DNA of 64,000 nucleotides from an uncultured Sphingorhabdus sp. (GTDB taxonomy: Bacteria; Pseudomonadota; Alphaproteobacteria; Sphingomonadales; Sphingomonadaceae). Location: NCBI GenBank assembly GCA_947501885.1, contig CANMXN010000001.1:1426001-1490000 (forward strand), in the 5' to 3' direction. The first letter of the stretch is position 1. Every line of letters starts with the position of its first letter. Below the pieces are notes generated by a model. It saw only the letters and a list, made by a program, of their open reading frames with translations. It was not told where the DNA came from and made no database searches. This document shows, piece after piece, positions 1 through 6,736 of the stretch. The position numbers and the translations under genes are program-made.

Positions 1-16
1 ACCATAGAGACAGGCC

Positions 17-346
17 ATGAGCAAGTGCATGTGTTTTGGGCGCATTGATATGAGCAGCGCATCACAAAACTATCACCTCATATGGCAAGATATAGAGATA
101 GAAGTAACCTATAAGCCGTTAGAGTTTGATATGATCGCTTGGCTAGAGATTAAATCTGTCGTGCCAAAGGCTGCGCCATTGCCAATAACGGAAACAGGTT
201 ATTTATCCCATTATCATCAGCCTGGCCATATAGAGGCGCAAGGTGGTGATGTGATAGCATTTGTGACTGCATGGTTAGATAAGGAAGCCAGCACACCGCA
301 GTGGCAAAAATATAGTGAGGCAATCAGACAATATGATCTGTTCTAA
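17..346 (+). CDS. small accessory-element hypothetical protein
   Basis: A 109-residue soluble protein of unknown function. The central part (LIWQDIEIEVTYKP, then APLPITETGY and HYHQPG, ending with a DLF tail) resembles, from memory, a small uncharacterised protein common in alphaproteobacterial plasmids and integrated elements, usually near transfer or helicase genes. There is no signal peptide or membrane segment. The next ATG at 50 is an alternative start; neither has a strong ribosome-binding site. Its last codons (RQYDLF and stop) lie inside a 90-bp direct repeat whose second copy starts at 2424, so a relative of this gene once ended there too. It marks the left edge of the accessory island. 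Confidence 0.55.
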   Translation: MSKCMCFGRIDMSSASQNYHLIWQDIEIEVTYKPLEFDMIAWLEIKSVVPKAAPLPITETGYLSHYHQPGHIEAQGGDVIAFVTAWLDKEASTPQWQKYSEAIRQYDLF

Positions 347-418
347 AGCATCGCATTATGACTTGCTTATCGCTCGGTATAATGTGCGTGTGCTTAACCT
401 ACATCTATCGGCAATCAT
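329..418. repeat. 90-bp direct repeat, copy 1 (resolvase 3' end remnant)
   Basis: This copy matches 2424-2513 in the same orientation with 4 mismatches in 90 bases by eye. On the minus strand it encodes the last ~20 residues of a serine resolvase (MIADRCRLSTRTLYRAISKS, stop at 356-358), identical in protein to the end of the copy 2 gene. On the plus strand it carries the RQYDLF tail of the 109-residue gene. Similarity to the resolvase stops at about 419, so this is a broken duplicate of the convergent gene junction. Confidence 0.9.
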
Positions 419-639
419 AGCTAAAGCTACAATGGCGTGCACGTCAATATCAGCCTTAAACATAATCATATGTATAATGATCTAGCACATCTCTATGTGA
501 TTGATTGCCTGTTAAACCAGCAAAGGGAGTTGTTTGACCTTTAGAAACGCATTTTGTACAAATAGTAGAATGGCAAGGATATATATTCAACTTAAGCTAA
601 AGTCTAAAACGGCATAGCTTCTTAACACTCCACAGAGCT
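419..639. other. gene-poor stretch with a possible coding remnant
   Basis: No complete gene lies here. One plus-strand frame is open from 425 to 544 and ends with NQQRELFDL and a stop. It has no convincing start or ribosome-binding site and could be the C-terminal scrap of a lost gene. The remainder is AT-rich with no clear promoter, terminator or tRNA. Confidence 0.4.
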
Positions 640-1908
640 TTATTGAGAGTCTTGAAAGCCGTGTAATGCGAAAGGATTGAGAAATTGGCGGCCCCATAAG
701 AAAGCACGGTCGACTTCGGTCATATTTGCTTCGTCGCAGACGGCAGACCATTGCATCTTAATCACATTAATTTGTGCTTCAATAATTTTTCGCGCTCGAT
801 TCTCACTCAGCAAGAAATTGGGTGCGGCTTCAAGGCAAATTGTCAATTGGCTTAGTCGCTTATTACCCGTGAGAAGCATAGCTTGCGATGCTTCGCCGCC
901 CGTGCGTCCTTGCGGGCAGATATCATAGGCAGGGCTCAGGGTAAGACTGCGACCATCCCAGAACGCAGCATGATTACGTGCATGATCATCCGTATTGCCA
1001 GATAGGATATTAAAAACAATTCGGCCAAACAACTCTTCAAGGGTTTTCTTCGGATCAGTGAAGCGGTGGCGGACTAATGTCGCAAACTCTTCATAACTCG
1101 CATAACGCGCTTCAGTTTCATCAAGTGCAAGCATTGTCAGCGCCGAGACAAGGCCACGCCTCATCCAACCGCTTGGTGATTTTTTGCGGTCGAAGCGCTC
1201 AATCAACAGTACATCTTTACCAAGCCCGCGCGTTAGTCTGACAGGTGCAACGTCGAGTCCTGCGTGATGCCCAAGCCGCATCGTAATAAATTCGCTTTTC
1301 ACAACATTATAGAGATCGTTGCTCGCCGAGAATTTGGCGATGTATTTCTTATTATTATCATCGATCAACGCTTTGGGCCTTGCGCCCCCTAGTGCCGTGC
1401 CGTGCTGTAGCGCGAGATCAAGTTCAAGCGAGAGAGGCACACCTTCTTCGACGCGTTGCGCGGATTGCATAAGTTCTTCAAGTGATGCGTTTTGGCGTTG
1501 GCGCGGCACATAATCCGTAGCTGATGTTTGAAAATCTAGCGCTCCAATCCGATCAGAGCCAGATTCTAGCAGATAGGTGAGTTCGTCTAGCTCGGCGCTA
1601 TCGGCATCTTTACCTTTTAGGCCCAACATTCGGTTGATGATAACCCGTCGACCCCATGCATCAGGAGACCCGTCACGAATGGAGCTTGGAAGCTGCATCT
1701 TATCGTGAGTATCTATTGCGCCCACCTTCAAAGGAAGCTCAGGCTCATAGATCGCTATGGCATTGTCTCGCGCCAGATAGCTCTGACCATAGTTGAATGT
1801 TAAGCGACCATCCGCTTGACGCCCTAACCGCCCCGCGACCACAGGATCGGTAGCGTCTGGTAGCCATATCCAAACATAGGCTTCATCATGGCGGCGATTA
1901 GAAGTCAT
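640..1908 (-). CDS. hipA: HipA-family serine/threonine kinase toxin
   Basis: A 422-residue HipA-type kinase, close to the usual length of about 440. In the classical system HipA phosphorylates glutamyl-tRNA synthetase and halts growth. Visible features are the HipA N-terminal subdomain, a glycine-rich ATP loop GGARPK near residues 174-179, the catalytic segment GNTDDHARNH near 304-313 with D308 as probable catalytic base, and the metal-binding YDICP near 328-332. It overlaps the antitoxin gene by 11 bases, so the pair is translationally coupled. The reading frame and the active-site residues are intact. The substrate of this member is not known. The module lies between two 90-bp direct repeats. 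Confidence 0.93.
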   Translation of the reverse strand: MTSNRRHDEAYVWIWLPDATDPVVAGRLGRQADGRLTFNYGQSYLARDNAIAIYEPELPLKVGAIDTHDKMQLPSSIRDGSPDAWGRRVIINRMLGLKGKDADSAELDELTYLLESGSDRIGALDFQTSATDYVPRQRQNASLEELMQSAQRVEEGVPLSLELDLALQHGTALGGARPKALIDDNNKKYIAKFSASNDLYNVVKSEFITMRLGHHAGLDVAPVRLTRGLGKDVLLIERFDRKKSPSGWMRRGLVSALTMLALDETEARYASYEEFATLVRHRFTDPKKTLEELFGRIVFNILSGNTDDHARNHAAFWDGRSLTLSPAYDICPQGRTGGEASQAMLLTGNKRLSQLTICLEAAPNFLLSENRARKIIEAQINVIKMQWSAVCDEANMTEVDRAFLWGRQFLNPFALHGFQDSQ

Positions 1909-2248
1909 CTTTCACCACCGTTTGGCTCTTGCGTATAGTTTTGGGCATGAGAGCAAGCTTCTCGCTCTGCTCGCTCAAACGCATGGATAACCTGCTGATA
2001 TCTTCTTCAAATAATGGCACACCAACGACAGCCGCCGCTTCAAACACTGCACCAATACCACACCGCGGATCACCGCGCTCAATGCGCTGTATCATTGCGC
2101 GCGAAACGCCAACGCGCTCCGCCAACTCTTCAACGCCCAATTTTTGTTGTATGCGATTAGCTCGAATAAGTTGCCCAAGCAGGTTCAGTGCCTCTTTCCC
2201 ATAACGGGAAAGGGTTCGATTTATCGTTGATCCTTTTGTACGTGCCAT
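1898..2248 (-). CDS. hipB: HipB-like antitoxin, XRE helix-turn-helix
   Basis: A 116-residue DNA-binding protein with a Cro/C1-type helix-turn-helix at about residues 37-75 (LAERVGVSRAMIQRIERG). The tail is charged and probably binds HipA. HipB proteins neutralise HipA and repress their own operon. The gene is first in the operon and overlaps hipA by 11 bases, the usual hipBA order. The start ATG at 2248 has AAGGAT just upstream and a promoter-operator region 10-50 bases away. The N-terminus up to residue ~25 is longer than in E. coli HipB. Confidence 0.9.
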   Translation of the reverse strand: MARTKGSTINRTLSRYGKEALNLLGQLIRANRIQQKLGVEELAERVGVSRAMIQRIERGDPRCGIGAVFEAAAVVGVPLFEEDISRLSMRLSEQSEKLALMPKTIRKSQTVVKDDF

Positions 2249-2259
2249 AATAATTATCC

Positions 2260-2297
2260 TTATAATTTATAATATCGTATCTTGACGGAAATTGCAA
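2260..2297 (-). promoter_or_regulatory. hipBA promoter and likely HipB operator
   Basis: Read on the minus strand, TTGCAA (2292-2297) and TATTAT (2269-2274) are separated by exactly 17 bases, giving a sigma70-type promoter just ahead of hipB. The -10 end overlaps TTATAA-A-TTATAA (2260-2272), a symmetric site placed where an autoregulating HipB would bind. The operator role is inference. Confidence 0.6.
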
Positions 2298-2423
2298 TAA
2301 ATAGGTTATATATAACTCATATAGGCTCTCATGGTGCATATATAAACCAAATAGTAATTAAATGATAGAGCCCAACTCAAACCAAGAATGTGTCTTAGTA
2401 TCACTGTTTTTCTTAATAATAGG

Positions 2424-2513
2424 CAATATGATTTGTTCTAAAGCATCACATTATGACTTGCTTATCGCACGGTATAATGTGCGTGTACTTAACCTACATC
2501 TATCGGCAATCAT
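2424..2513. repeat. 90-bp direct repeat, copy 2 (intact resolvase 3' end)
   Basis: This is the partner of 329-418. Here the repeat runs on into the resolvase gene, so this copy is the more complete one. The plus strand again encodes RQYDLF and a stop, with no upstream part of the 109-residue gene. The two copies bracket about 2.0 kb carrying hipBA. Confidence 0.9.
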
Positions 2514-2936
2514 GGCCATGCTTTCACCTGCTAAGCACCGCGCCTTTATCTCCACTATCTGCTGCGCAGAGAGGCTAGGAGGGCGTCCAAGGCGTTTGCC
2601 GCGCAAACGTGCAGCCGCTAATCCTGCCTTGGTACGTTCAGACATAAGATTACGCTCTAATTCCGCAAAAGAATTGCGGATTTGAAAGAAGCATTTGCCC
2701 ATCGGAGTTGTCGTATCAATGCCCTCGGTCAAGACATGAAACTCGATTTCCTGTTTCTCAAAATAATCAAATATATCTAAAGCATGACGGAGAGAGCGAA
2801 ACGCTCTATCCATCTTCCAGATGGTGAATATATCACCCGATTTAAGCGATCCGATGGCTGCATCAAAGCCATCACGCTTTTTTGCAATGGCTGATAGGCC
2901 ATCAATAATGTTGTGAGTTCGACCTTGTCTTGTCCG
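2451..2936 (-). pseudogene. serine resolvase/invertase lacking its N-terminus
   Basis: The open frame reads ...AKKRDGFDAAIGSLKSGDIFTIWKMDR, then IDTTTPMGK, FAELERNLMSERTKAGLAAAR, RGKRLGRPP and a C-terminal helix-turn-helix (ESMAMIADRCRLSTRTLYRAI). This is the second half of the Tn3/Hin resolvase catalytic domain plus the DNA-binding domain. The N-terminal ~45 residues, including the catalytic serine, are missing. The frame runs back to a stop at 2937-2939 with no suitable start; the first ATG in frame is at 2813. Upstream, the DNA belongs to a different gene in another frame, so this is a deletion product and almost certainly inactive as a recombinase. Confidence 0.85.
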
Positions 2937-3337
2937 CTAAGATTATGACGGTCCGCAATGCTATCAATATTTTTAAGCGTTTCATCAACTTGTGCGTCCA
3001 TATCTTCTTCATCAATAGACTTACCAAACATATGAAACTGGCCGTTAGAATAGGTTACATTTGCAATATGTGCCTCACGCATGGAGAAACCAAGCTCCAT
3101 CAATTCATTAGTTTTATCGCGCTTCTCACGCTTTTCGCGCATGAGTTCTTTTTCTTCTAGCTTATTGCCATCAACTTCTTGCGTTCCCGTACGGCCATTT
3201 GCTGCGCCCTCGCTATCGGCAAAGCCCATTGTATCAAACGCTCTTGCACCATCAAATTGTGTATAATCAACATAGTCTTGCCCAGTCTCAACTCTGGCAA
3301 AAGGGTCACTCATATTTTGTAGAAATAATCCGACCAT
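2777..3337 (-). CDS. accessory hypothetical protein, truncated and fused out of frame to resolvase DNA
   Basis: A 186-residue open frame whose first ~150 residues look like a real, acidic and very charged protein (residues ~55-75 are rich in K, E and R: EEKELMREKREKRDK). No domain is recognised. GAGG lies 8 bases before the ATG at 3337; an alternative start is the ATG at 3313 (MSDPFARVE). The last ~30 residues are a frame-shifted reading of resolvase DNA, so the original C-terminus was lost at a junction near 2870-2940. The upstream neighbour is a TraG remnant in divergent orientation, so a role in a conjugative or mobilisable element is plausible but unproven. Confidence 0.5.
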   Translation of the reverse strand: MVGLFLQNMSDPFARVETGQDYVDYTQFDGARAFDTMGFADSEGAANGRTGTQEVDGNKLEEKELMREKREKRDKTNELMELGFSMREAHIANVTYSNGQFHMFGKSIDEEDMDAQVDETLKNIDSIADRHNLSGQDKVELTTLLMAYQPLQKSVMALMQPSDRLNRVIYSPSGRWIERFALSVML

Positions 3338-3561
3338 GTGCCGAACCTCAATATCATCTATAATTTGCTTTCAGAGGAGTAGGTAAATTCTCTATTTCCC
3401 CCCACATGCTTAAATTATAAAAGAAATATCTTAACAAAGATTATGGAAATGCTCGCATTTAGTTCAAATATATCTAAAATTTGATCTAACTCATTTATGA
3501 GATAAAGCATAAACATTACCCGTCTATAGCCTAGATAGTTCACGGCTTAAGCCTGCATAGC

Positions 3562-3590
3562 CTCCTTCAAATATTGAAGGAGATATCAGA
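3562..3590 (+). promoter_or_regulatory. hairpin that buries a Shine-Dalgarno sequence
   Basis: CTCCTTCAA (3562-3570), loop ATA and TTGAAGGAG (3574-3582) form a perfect 9-bp stem. The 3' arm contains GAAGGAG, which sits 8 bases ahead of the ATG at 3591. When folded, the ribosome-binding site would be fully paired. The reading frame from 3591 stops after 20 codons, so the element now drives a broken gene. Confidence 0.6.
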
Positions 3591-4826
3591 ATGCAGTCAA
3601 GTAAGAGCAAACAGCATCAATTCCAATTACCGCGTGGCGCAGCTTCTCAATAAGGGTGATCCTGAATTTGCACATATCTTGGAAGTAGCACAAATCAATG
3701 AGCATGAAGGCGAAGAGGATTTTAAACCCCAACCCATTAGCAGCTTTGATGCTCTATGGTCGCATATGGCGCTATCCGATGCGATCAATGAGAATGTCAG
3801 AGACACTATCGAAGGCGCGGCCCAATGTATAAGAGAAATGGGCGATAATGAACGCGGTAGTGTATTAAGCACCGCAAGACGTAATTTGCGCTTTTTAGCA
3901 ACGCCCAAAATCAAACAAGCCTTAAGCCGCAGTAATTTTGATATTGATGCGCTCAGGGTCAGGACCTACTAACATCCAAAGGCGGCATGTCGATCTATCT
4001 ATGCTTGCCAGCGCGTATGTTCCCAACCCATGCACGTTTTTTGCGCCTTATCATCTCTATGCTGCTTTTTCGTATGGAGGAGAGTGGATTGGATAAAGCG
4101 GCTTGTGGCCATGCGACCTTGTTTATCTTGGATGAGTTTGCAGTATTGGGCCATATGGAGATGCTAGAGAAGGCCGCAGGCCTTATGGCGGGTTATGGCG
4201 TGAAGCTATGGCCTATTGTCCAAGATCTATCGCAGATGCAGAAACATTATAAGGAAAGCTGGCAGACCTTTCTTGCCAATGCGGGGACAATGACCTTCTT
4301 TGCCAATAATGATCTGGTAACATTGGAATGGCTATCCAAACGTATGGGGCAAAGTGAGATTATCCGCGAGAATATGGGACGTTCAGTCTCAGACACGCAA
4401 GGCAGCAGCAAAAGCGATAGTGAGAATAGAAATACAGGCACCAACTATTCTAGCGGCCAGTCACAATCCACCTCTGAGATGGCGGCCTTAAGCGAACTTG
4501 CCACCATACAAGGTGGACAATCGCTCTTTGATATATTCACAAGGCGTTTCAAACCATCAACCGCAAGCAGCCAATCGAATAGCACCAATGAAGGCGGGTC
4601 ACATCAAGAAGGCTGTTCAAATACGCAATCGGAAAATACATCTAAAACCAAAGCCCGCTCCAAGAATGAACAAATATATAAAACAGCACTCATGACCCCC
4701 GATGAGATTGCATCACATTTCAACCGTGAAAGCAGCATGTCGATAGTCTTTGTCTCTGGCATAGGCCCATATGCGATACGCCGCACGCCTTATTATCAGG
4801 ATGAAGCCTTCAAAGCTCTGTGGTAG
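3591..4826 (+). pseudogene. TraG/VirD4-type conjugative coupling protein, truncated and frameshifted
   Basis: The remnant reads in three pieces. From ATG 3591, 20 codons (MQSSKSKQHQ...) end in a stop. A second frame (to 3972) gives ITEGAAQ-type VirD4 middle sequence such as VLSTARRNLRFLATPKIKQALS. The first frame resumes near 3960 with GQDLLTSKGGMSIYLCLPARM, the Walker B region LFILDEFAVLGHMEMLEKA, and GVKLWPIVQDLSQMQKHY. The P-loop half and membrane segments of a full ~600-residue coupling protein are absent. The C-terminus has a Ser/Asn-rich low-complexity stretch and a normal IRRTPYY tail. Coupling proteins feed DNA to type IV secretion channels; this copy cannot. Confidence 0.85.
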
Positions 4827-4868
4827 GATGGTGCATGATACAAACAATTATACACCATAAATACTGTT

Positions 4869-4902
4869 ATGTGTTGCGCAACGCACATCAATATGATATT
4901 CT
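4869..4902 (+). promoter_or_regulatory. higBA promoter and candidate operator
   Basis: TTGCGC (4874-4879) and TATTCT (4897-4902) are 17 bases apart, ending 6 bases before the toxin ATG at 4909. A near-symmetric 20-bp site centred on TTGCGCAA (4869-4888) covers the -35 box, a good position for autorepression by the antitoxin. Transcription would start at or next to the ATG, so the first mRNA may be leaderless. Confidence 0.55.
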
Positions 4903-4908
4903 TTAATA

Positions 4909-5193
4909 ATGGAGATACGCAATATCCGCCATAAGGGACTAAAAGCATTGGTAGAGAAAGGCTCTGCCAAAGGATTGCCAGCGACTTATGTTTCCAAGAT
5001 TACGGATATTCTCGAATATCTTATTGCAATAGAGGCAATAGATGAGATTTATGCGCTTCCTAAATATAAACCGCATCTCCTTACTGGCGATCGGGTTGGA
5101 ACATATAGTCTCTCGGTGACGCCCAATTGGCGTATCACCTTCAAACATGAAGATGGAGAGTTATATGATATGGATTATGAAGATTATCATTAA
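4909..5193 (+). CDS. higB: HigB/RelE-family toxin
   Basis: A 94-residue protein with the fold signature of HigB-type (RelE/ParE superfamily) killer proteins. The N-terminus has IRHKGLKALVEKG, the middle LPKYKPHLLTGDRVGTYSLSV, and the C-terminal strands NWRITFKHEDGELYDMDYEDYH. Family members cleave mRNA on the ribosome. Length is typical (about 92). The toxin gene comes first and the antitoxin follows 20 bases later, as in higBA. No Shine-Dalgarno precedes the ATG; the predicted transcript start is almost on the codon. It lies next to dead conjugation genes and may have stabilised the former element. Confidence 0.9.
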   Translation: MEIRNIRHKGLKALVEKGSAKGLPATYVSKITDILEYLIAIEAIDEIYALPKYKPHLLTGDRVGTYSLSVTPNWRITFKHEDGELYDMDYEDYH

Positions 5194-5213
5194 GCATAAA
5201 GGAGGTGCATGAC

Positions 5214-5525
5214 ATGGCTGTGAGAATAGGATTAAAACCAAAACATGTTGGTGGGTTCATCAAACGCTCTATATTGCCCGATGATATGAGCATCACAAAA
5301 GCGGCTGATATATTATCCGTAGGCCGTCCTGCGCTCTCATCATTGCTCAACGAGAAAGCAGCCTTATCACCCGAGATGGCACTGCGTATTGAAAAGGCCT
5401 TTGGCGTTAAGATGGAGACGCTGCTTAAGATGCAAGCACGCTATGACGCCGATCAAATGCGCGAGCGCGAGCATGACATCAAAGTTAAGCCGTTTGATTA
5501 TGGTTGCAGCGCAGCGCCTGTTTGA
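5214..5525 (+). CDS. higA: HigA-like antitoxin, XRE helix-turn-helix
   Basis: A 103-residue DNA-binding antitoxin of the HigA/VapI type. It has the N-terminal PKHVGGFIKRSILPDDMSITKAADILSVGRPALSSLLNEKAALSPEMALRIEKAFG arrangement in which the helix-turn-helix recognises its own operator. The ATG at 5214 lies 8 bases after AAAGGAGG; the GTG at 5205 overlaps that site and is unlikely. It follows higB in a two-gene operon. Family members bind and neutralise the ribosome-dependent RNase and repress transcription together with it. Confidence 0.9.
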   Translation: MAVRIGLKPKHVGGFIKRSILPDDMSITKAADILSVGRPALSSLLNEKAALSPEMALRIEKAFGVKMETLLKMQARYDADQMREREHDIKVKPFDYGCSAAPV

Positions 5526-5534
5526 GATTTTATA

Positions 5535-5568
5535 TTGACAGTTTAATAAATAATAGGGATGTATACAT
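5535..5568 (+). promoter_or_regulatory. possible promoter of the mini-RHS operon
   Basis: A consensus TTGACA (5535-5540) is followed 18 bases later by ATGTAT, which belongs to the 10-bp palindrome ATGTATACAT (5559-5568). The -10 match is weak. The site lies directly ahead of the secreted RHS-type gene and in an AT-rich gap of 73 bases. Confidence 0.35.
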
Positions 5569-5598
5569 AATATCTAATAAAAGATGGGGGAGTATATT

Positions 5599-6324
5599 AT
5601 GCGGTTTAATTATTTGCTTGCGTTGGCAGCGTTAACCATTCCTCTTATAGGTACAGAAACCGCGCAAGCTCGTTATCTTCAAACCGACCCTATTGGCTAT
5701 GAAGATGACATAAACCTATATGCTTATGTTGGAAATGACCCTGTAAACAAAATTGATCCTACAGGTCTAAGGTGTGCTGATGCTGAAGGGCAAGGGCTAG
5801 GAGGTGATTGCCTAGAATCTACCAACTTTAGTGAAGAAAGAGACTCTGAAAATCAAGACTTTTTCAGCACTCCTACAACTGATACAACTATAATTAATCA
5901 AGCTGGTGCATTTGAAGCAACAGGTGATTCTGAGACCGGGTTTCGTATTGATGTATCAGAAAATGAAGCTGGCCTAGTTTCCTCAGCAGGGACGCCACGA
6001 GACAATGGAGCGTTTGAAGAAGTTGAGTTTAAGAGATCAGAATTACAAGGCGCAGCAGCTTTCGGACATGGACATCGCAATAATATTGAAGCAACCAGTA
6101 CGAGAGGTGGTGCAGATGGTGCTAATCCTGGTCCAGGAGATGGACTTGCAGCTGCTAATGCTGGAATACCCAATGTTGTCATACACAATGATACCAAGAT
6201 AATTATTGAGGTTTCTAGTGGGCAAGCCAGAGTGCGTATTCTTGGTGGGTCGTTAACACGCATAGAACGAAGAAAGACACAGAGGTTTTTGAATACATTC
6301 CAGAGGCAACTGCGACGTCGTTAA
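5599..6324 (+). CDS. secreted mini-RHS protein with JAB-like C-terminal domain
   Basis: A 241-residue protein starting at the ATG after GGGGGAG (5587-5593). Residues 1-24 are a signal peptide ending in AQA. Immediately after it comes an RHS-repeat-associated core ([32 protein letters not shown], about 26-57), normally the last part of a >1000-residue RHS shell. The C-terminal domain has GHGHRNN near 156-162 and GPGD near 178-181, matching the HxH...(S/G)xxD zinc motif of JAB/MPN-type metallopeptidases known from RHS toxin tails. The YD-repeat shell that normally encloses the toxin is absent. Two secreted proteins follow in the same direction. Toxic activity is inferred from domain family; it could instead be an orphan fragment captured behind a signal peptide. 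Confidence 0.7.
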   Translation: MRFNYLLALAALTIPLIGTETAQARYLQTDPIGYEDDINLYAYVGNDPVNKIDPTGLRCADAEGQGLGGDCLESTNFSEERDSENQDFFSTPTTDTTIINQAGAFEATGDSETGFRIDVSENEAGLVSSAGTPRDNGAFEEVEFKRSELQGAAAFGHGHRNNIEATSTRGGADGANPGPGDGLAAANAGIPNVVIHNDTKIIIEVSSGQARVRILGGSLTRIERRKTQRFLNTFQRQLRRR

Positions 6325-6325
6325 A

Positions 6326-6736
6326 ATGCGTTACCTATTTGTCTTAATTTCTTCCATTTCAATCCTAGGCGCTTGTGCTACATACGGTTCACTGGATAGT
6401 ATATTCCCTAGATACCAAACGATGAACTTTTTAAAGGATGATGGAATTGATAATTTTCAGATAAATAAACCAGTAAAAATTCAAGGTTACGTTGGGACGC
6501 ATCCTGAAAATAGAGGTATCTTTTCAACTAAGGAATTGGCTTACAGTGTTAACCCAACTTGTTTTGAAATCAAACCATCTGACATTCAAAAATTCACTTT
6601 AAGAGATGGTGAAAAGATTATCGTAGCAGGGAAAGTCAGAAAGAATTCTTGTTCATCAGAAGAATTAATATGCCTGACTGCTTGCCAAGAATATATATTT
6701 GATATTGATGAAACTCATATTATTCGAGAAAAATAG
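6326..6736 (+). CDS. small lipoprotein downstream of the RHS gene
   Basis: A 136-residue lipoprotein. The signal peptide ends in the lipobox LGAC (cysteine at residue 17), so it is anchored to a membrane, probably facing the periplasm. The mature part has five further cysteines, several near the C-terminus (CSSEELICLTACQ), and a probable small beta fold (KPVKIQGYVG... GEKIIVAGKVRKN). No known family was recognised. It starts one base after the RHS-type gene stop and overlaps the next gene by one base, so the three are one operon. Position fits an immunity or partner protein, but that is inference. Confidence 0.6.
   Translation: MRYLFVLISSISILGACATYGSLDSIFPRYQTMNFLKDDGIDNFQINKPVKIQGYVGTHPENRGIFSTKELAYSVNPTCFEIKPSDIQKFTLRDGEKIIVAGKVRKNSCSSEELICLTACQEYIFDIDETHIIREK

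Noticed and set aside
329-2513. CRISPR-like or transposon terminal repeats
   Set aside because: The two repeats are direct, long, coding on both strands, and have no inverted ends or target-site duplication; they are copies of a gene junction.
2362-2685. Plus-strand frame of 107 codons over the resolvase end
   Set aside because: It overlaps resolvase-coding DNA on the other strand, has no ribosome site, and encodes no recognised sequence.
2451-2936. Active resolvase that might still move hipBA
   Set aside because: The catalytic serine half is missing and the upstream frame belongs to another gene.
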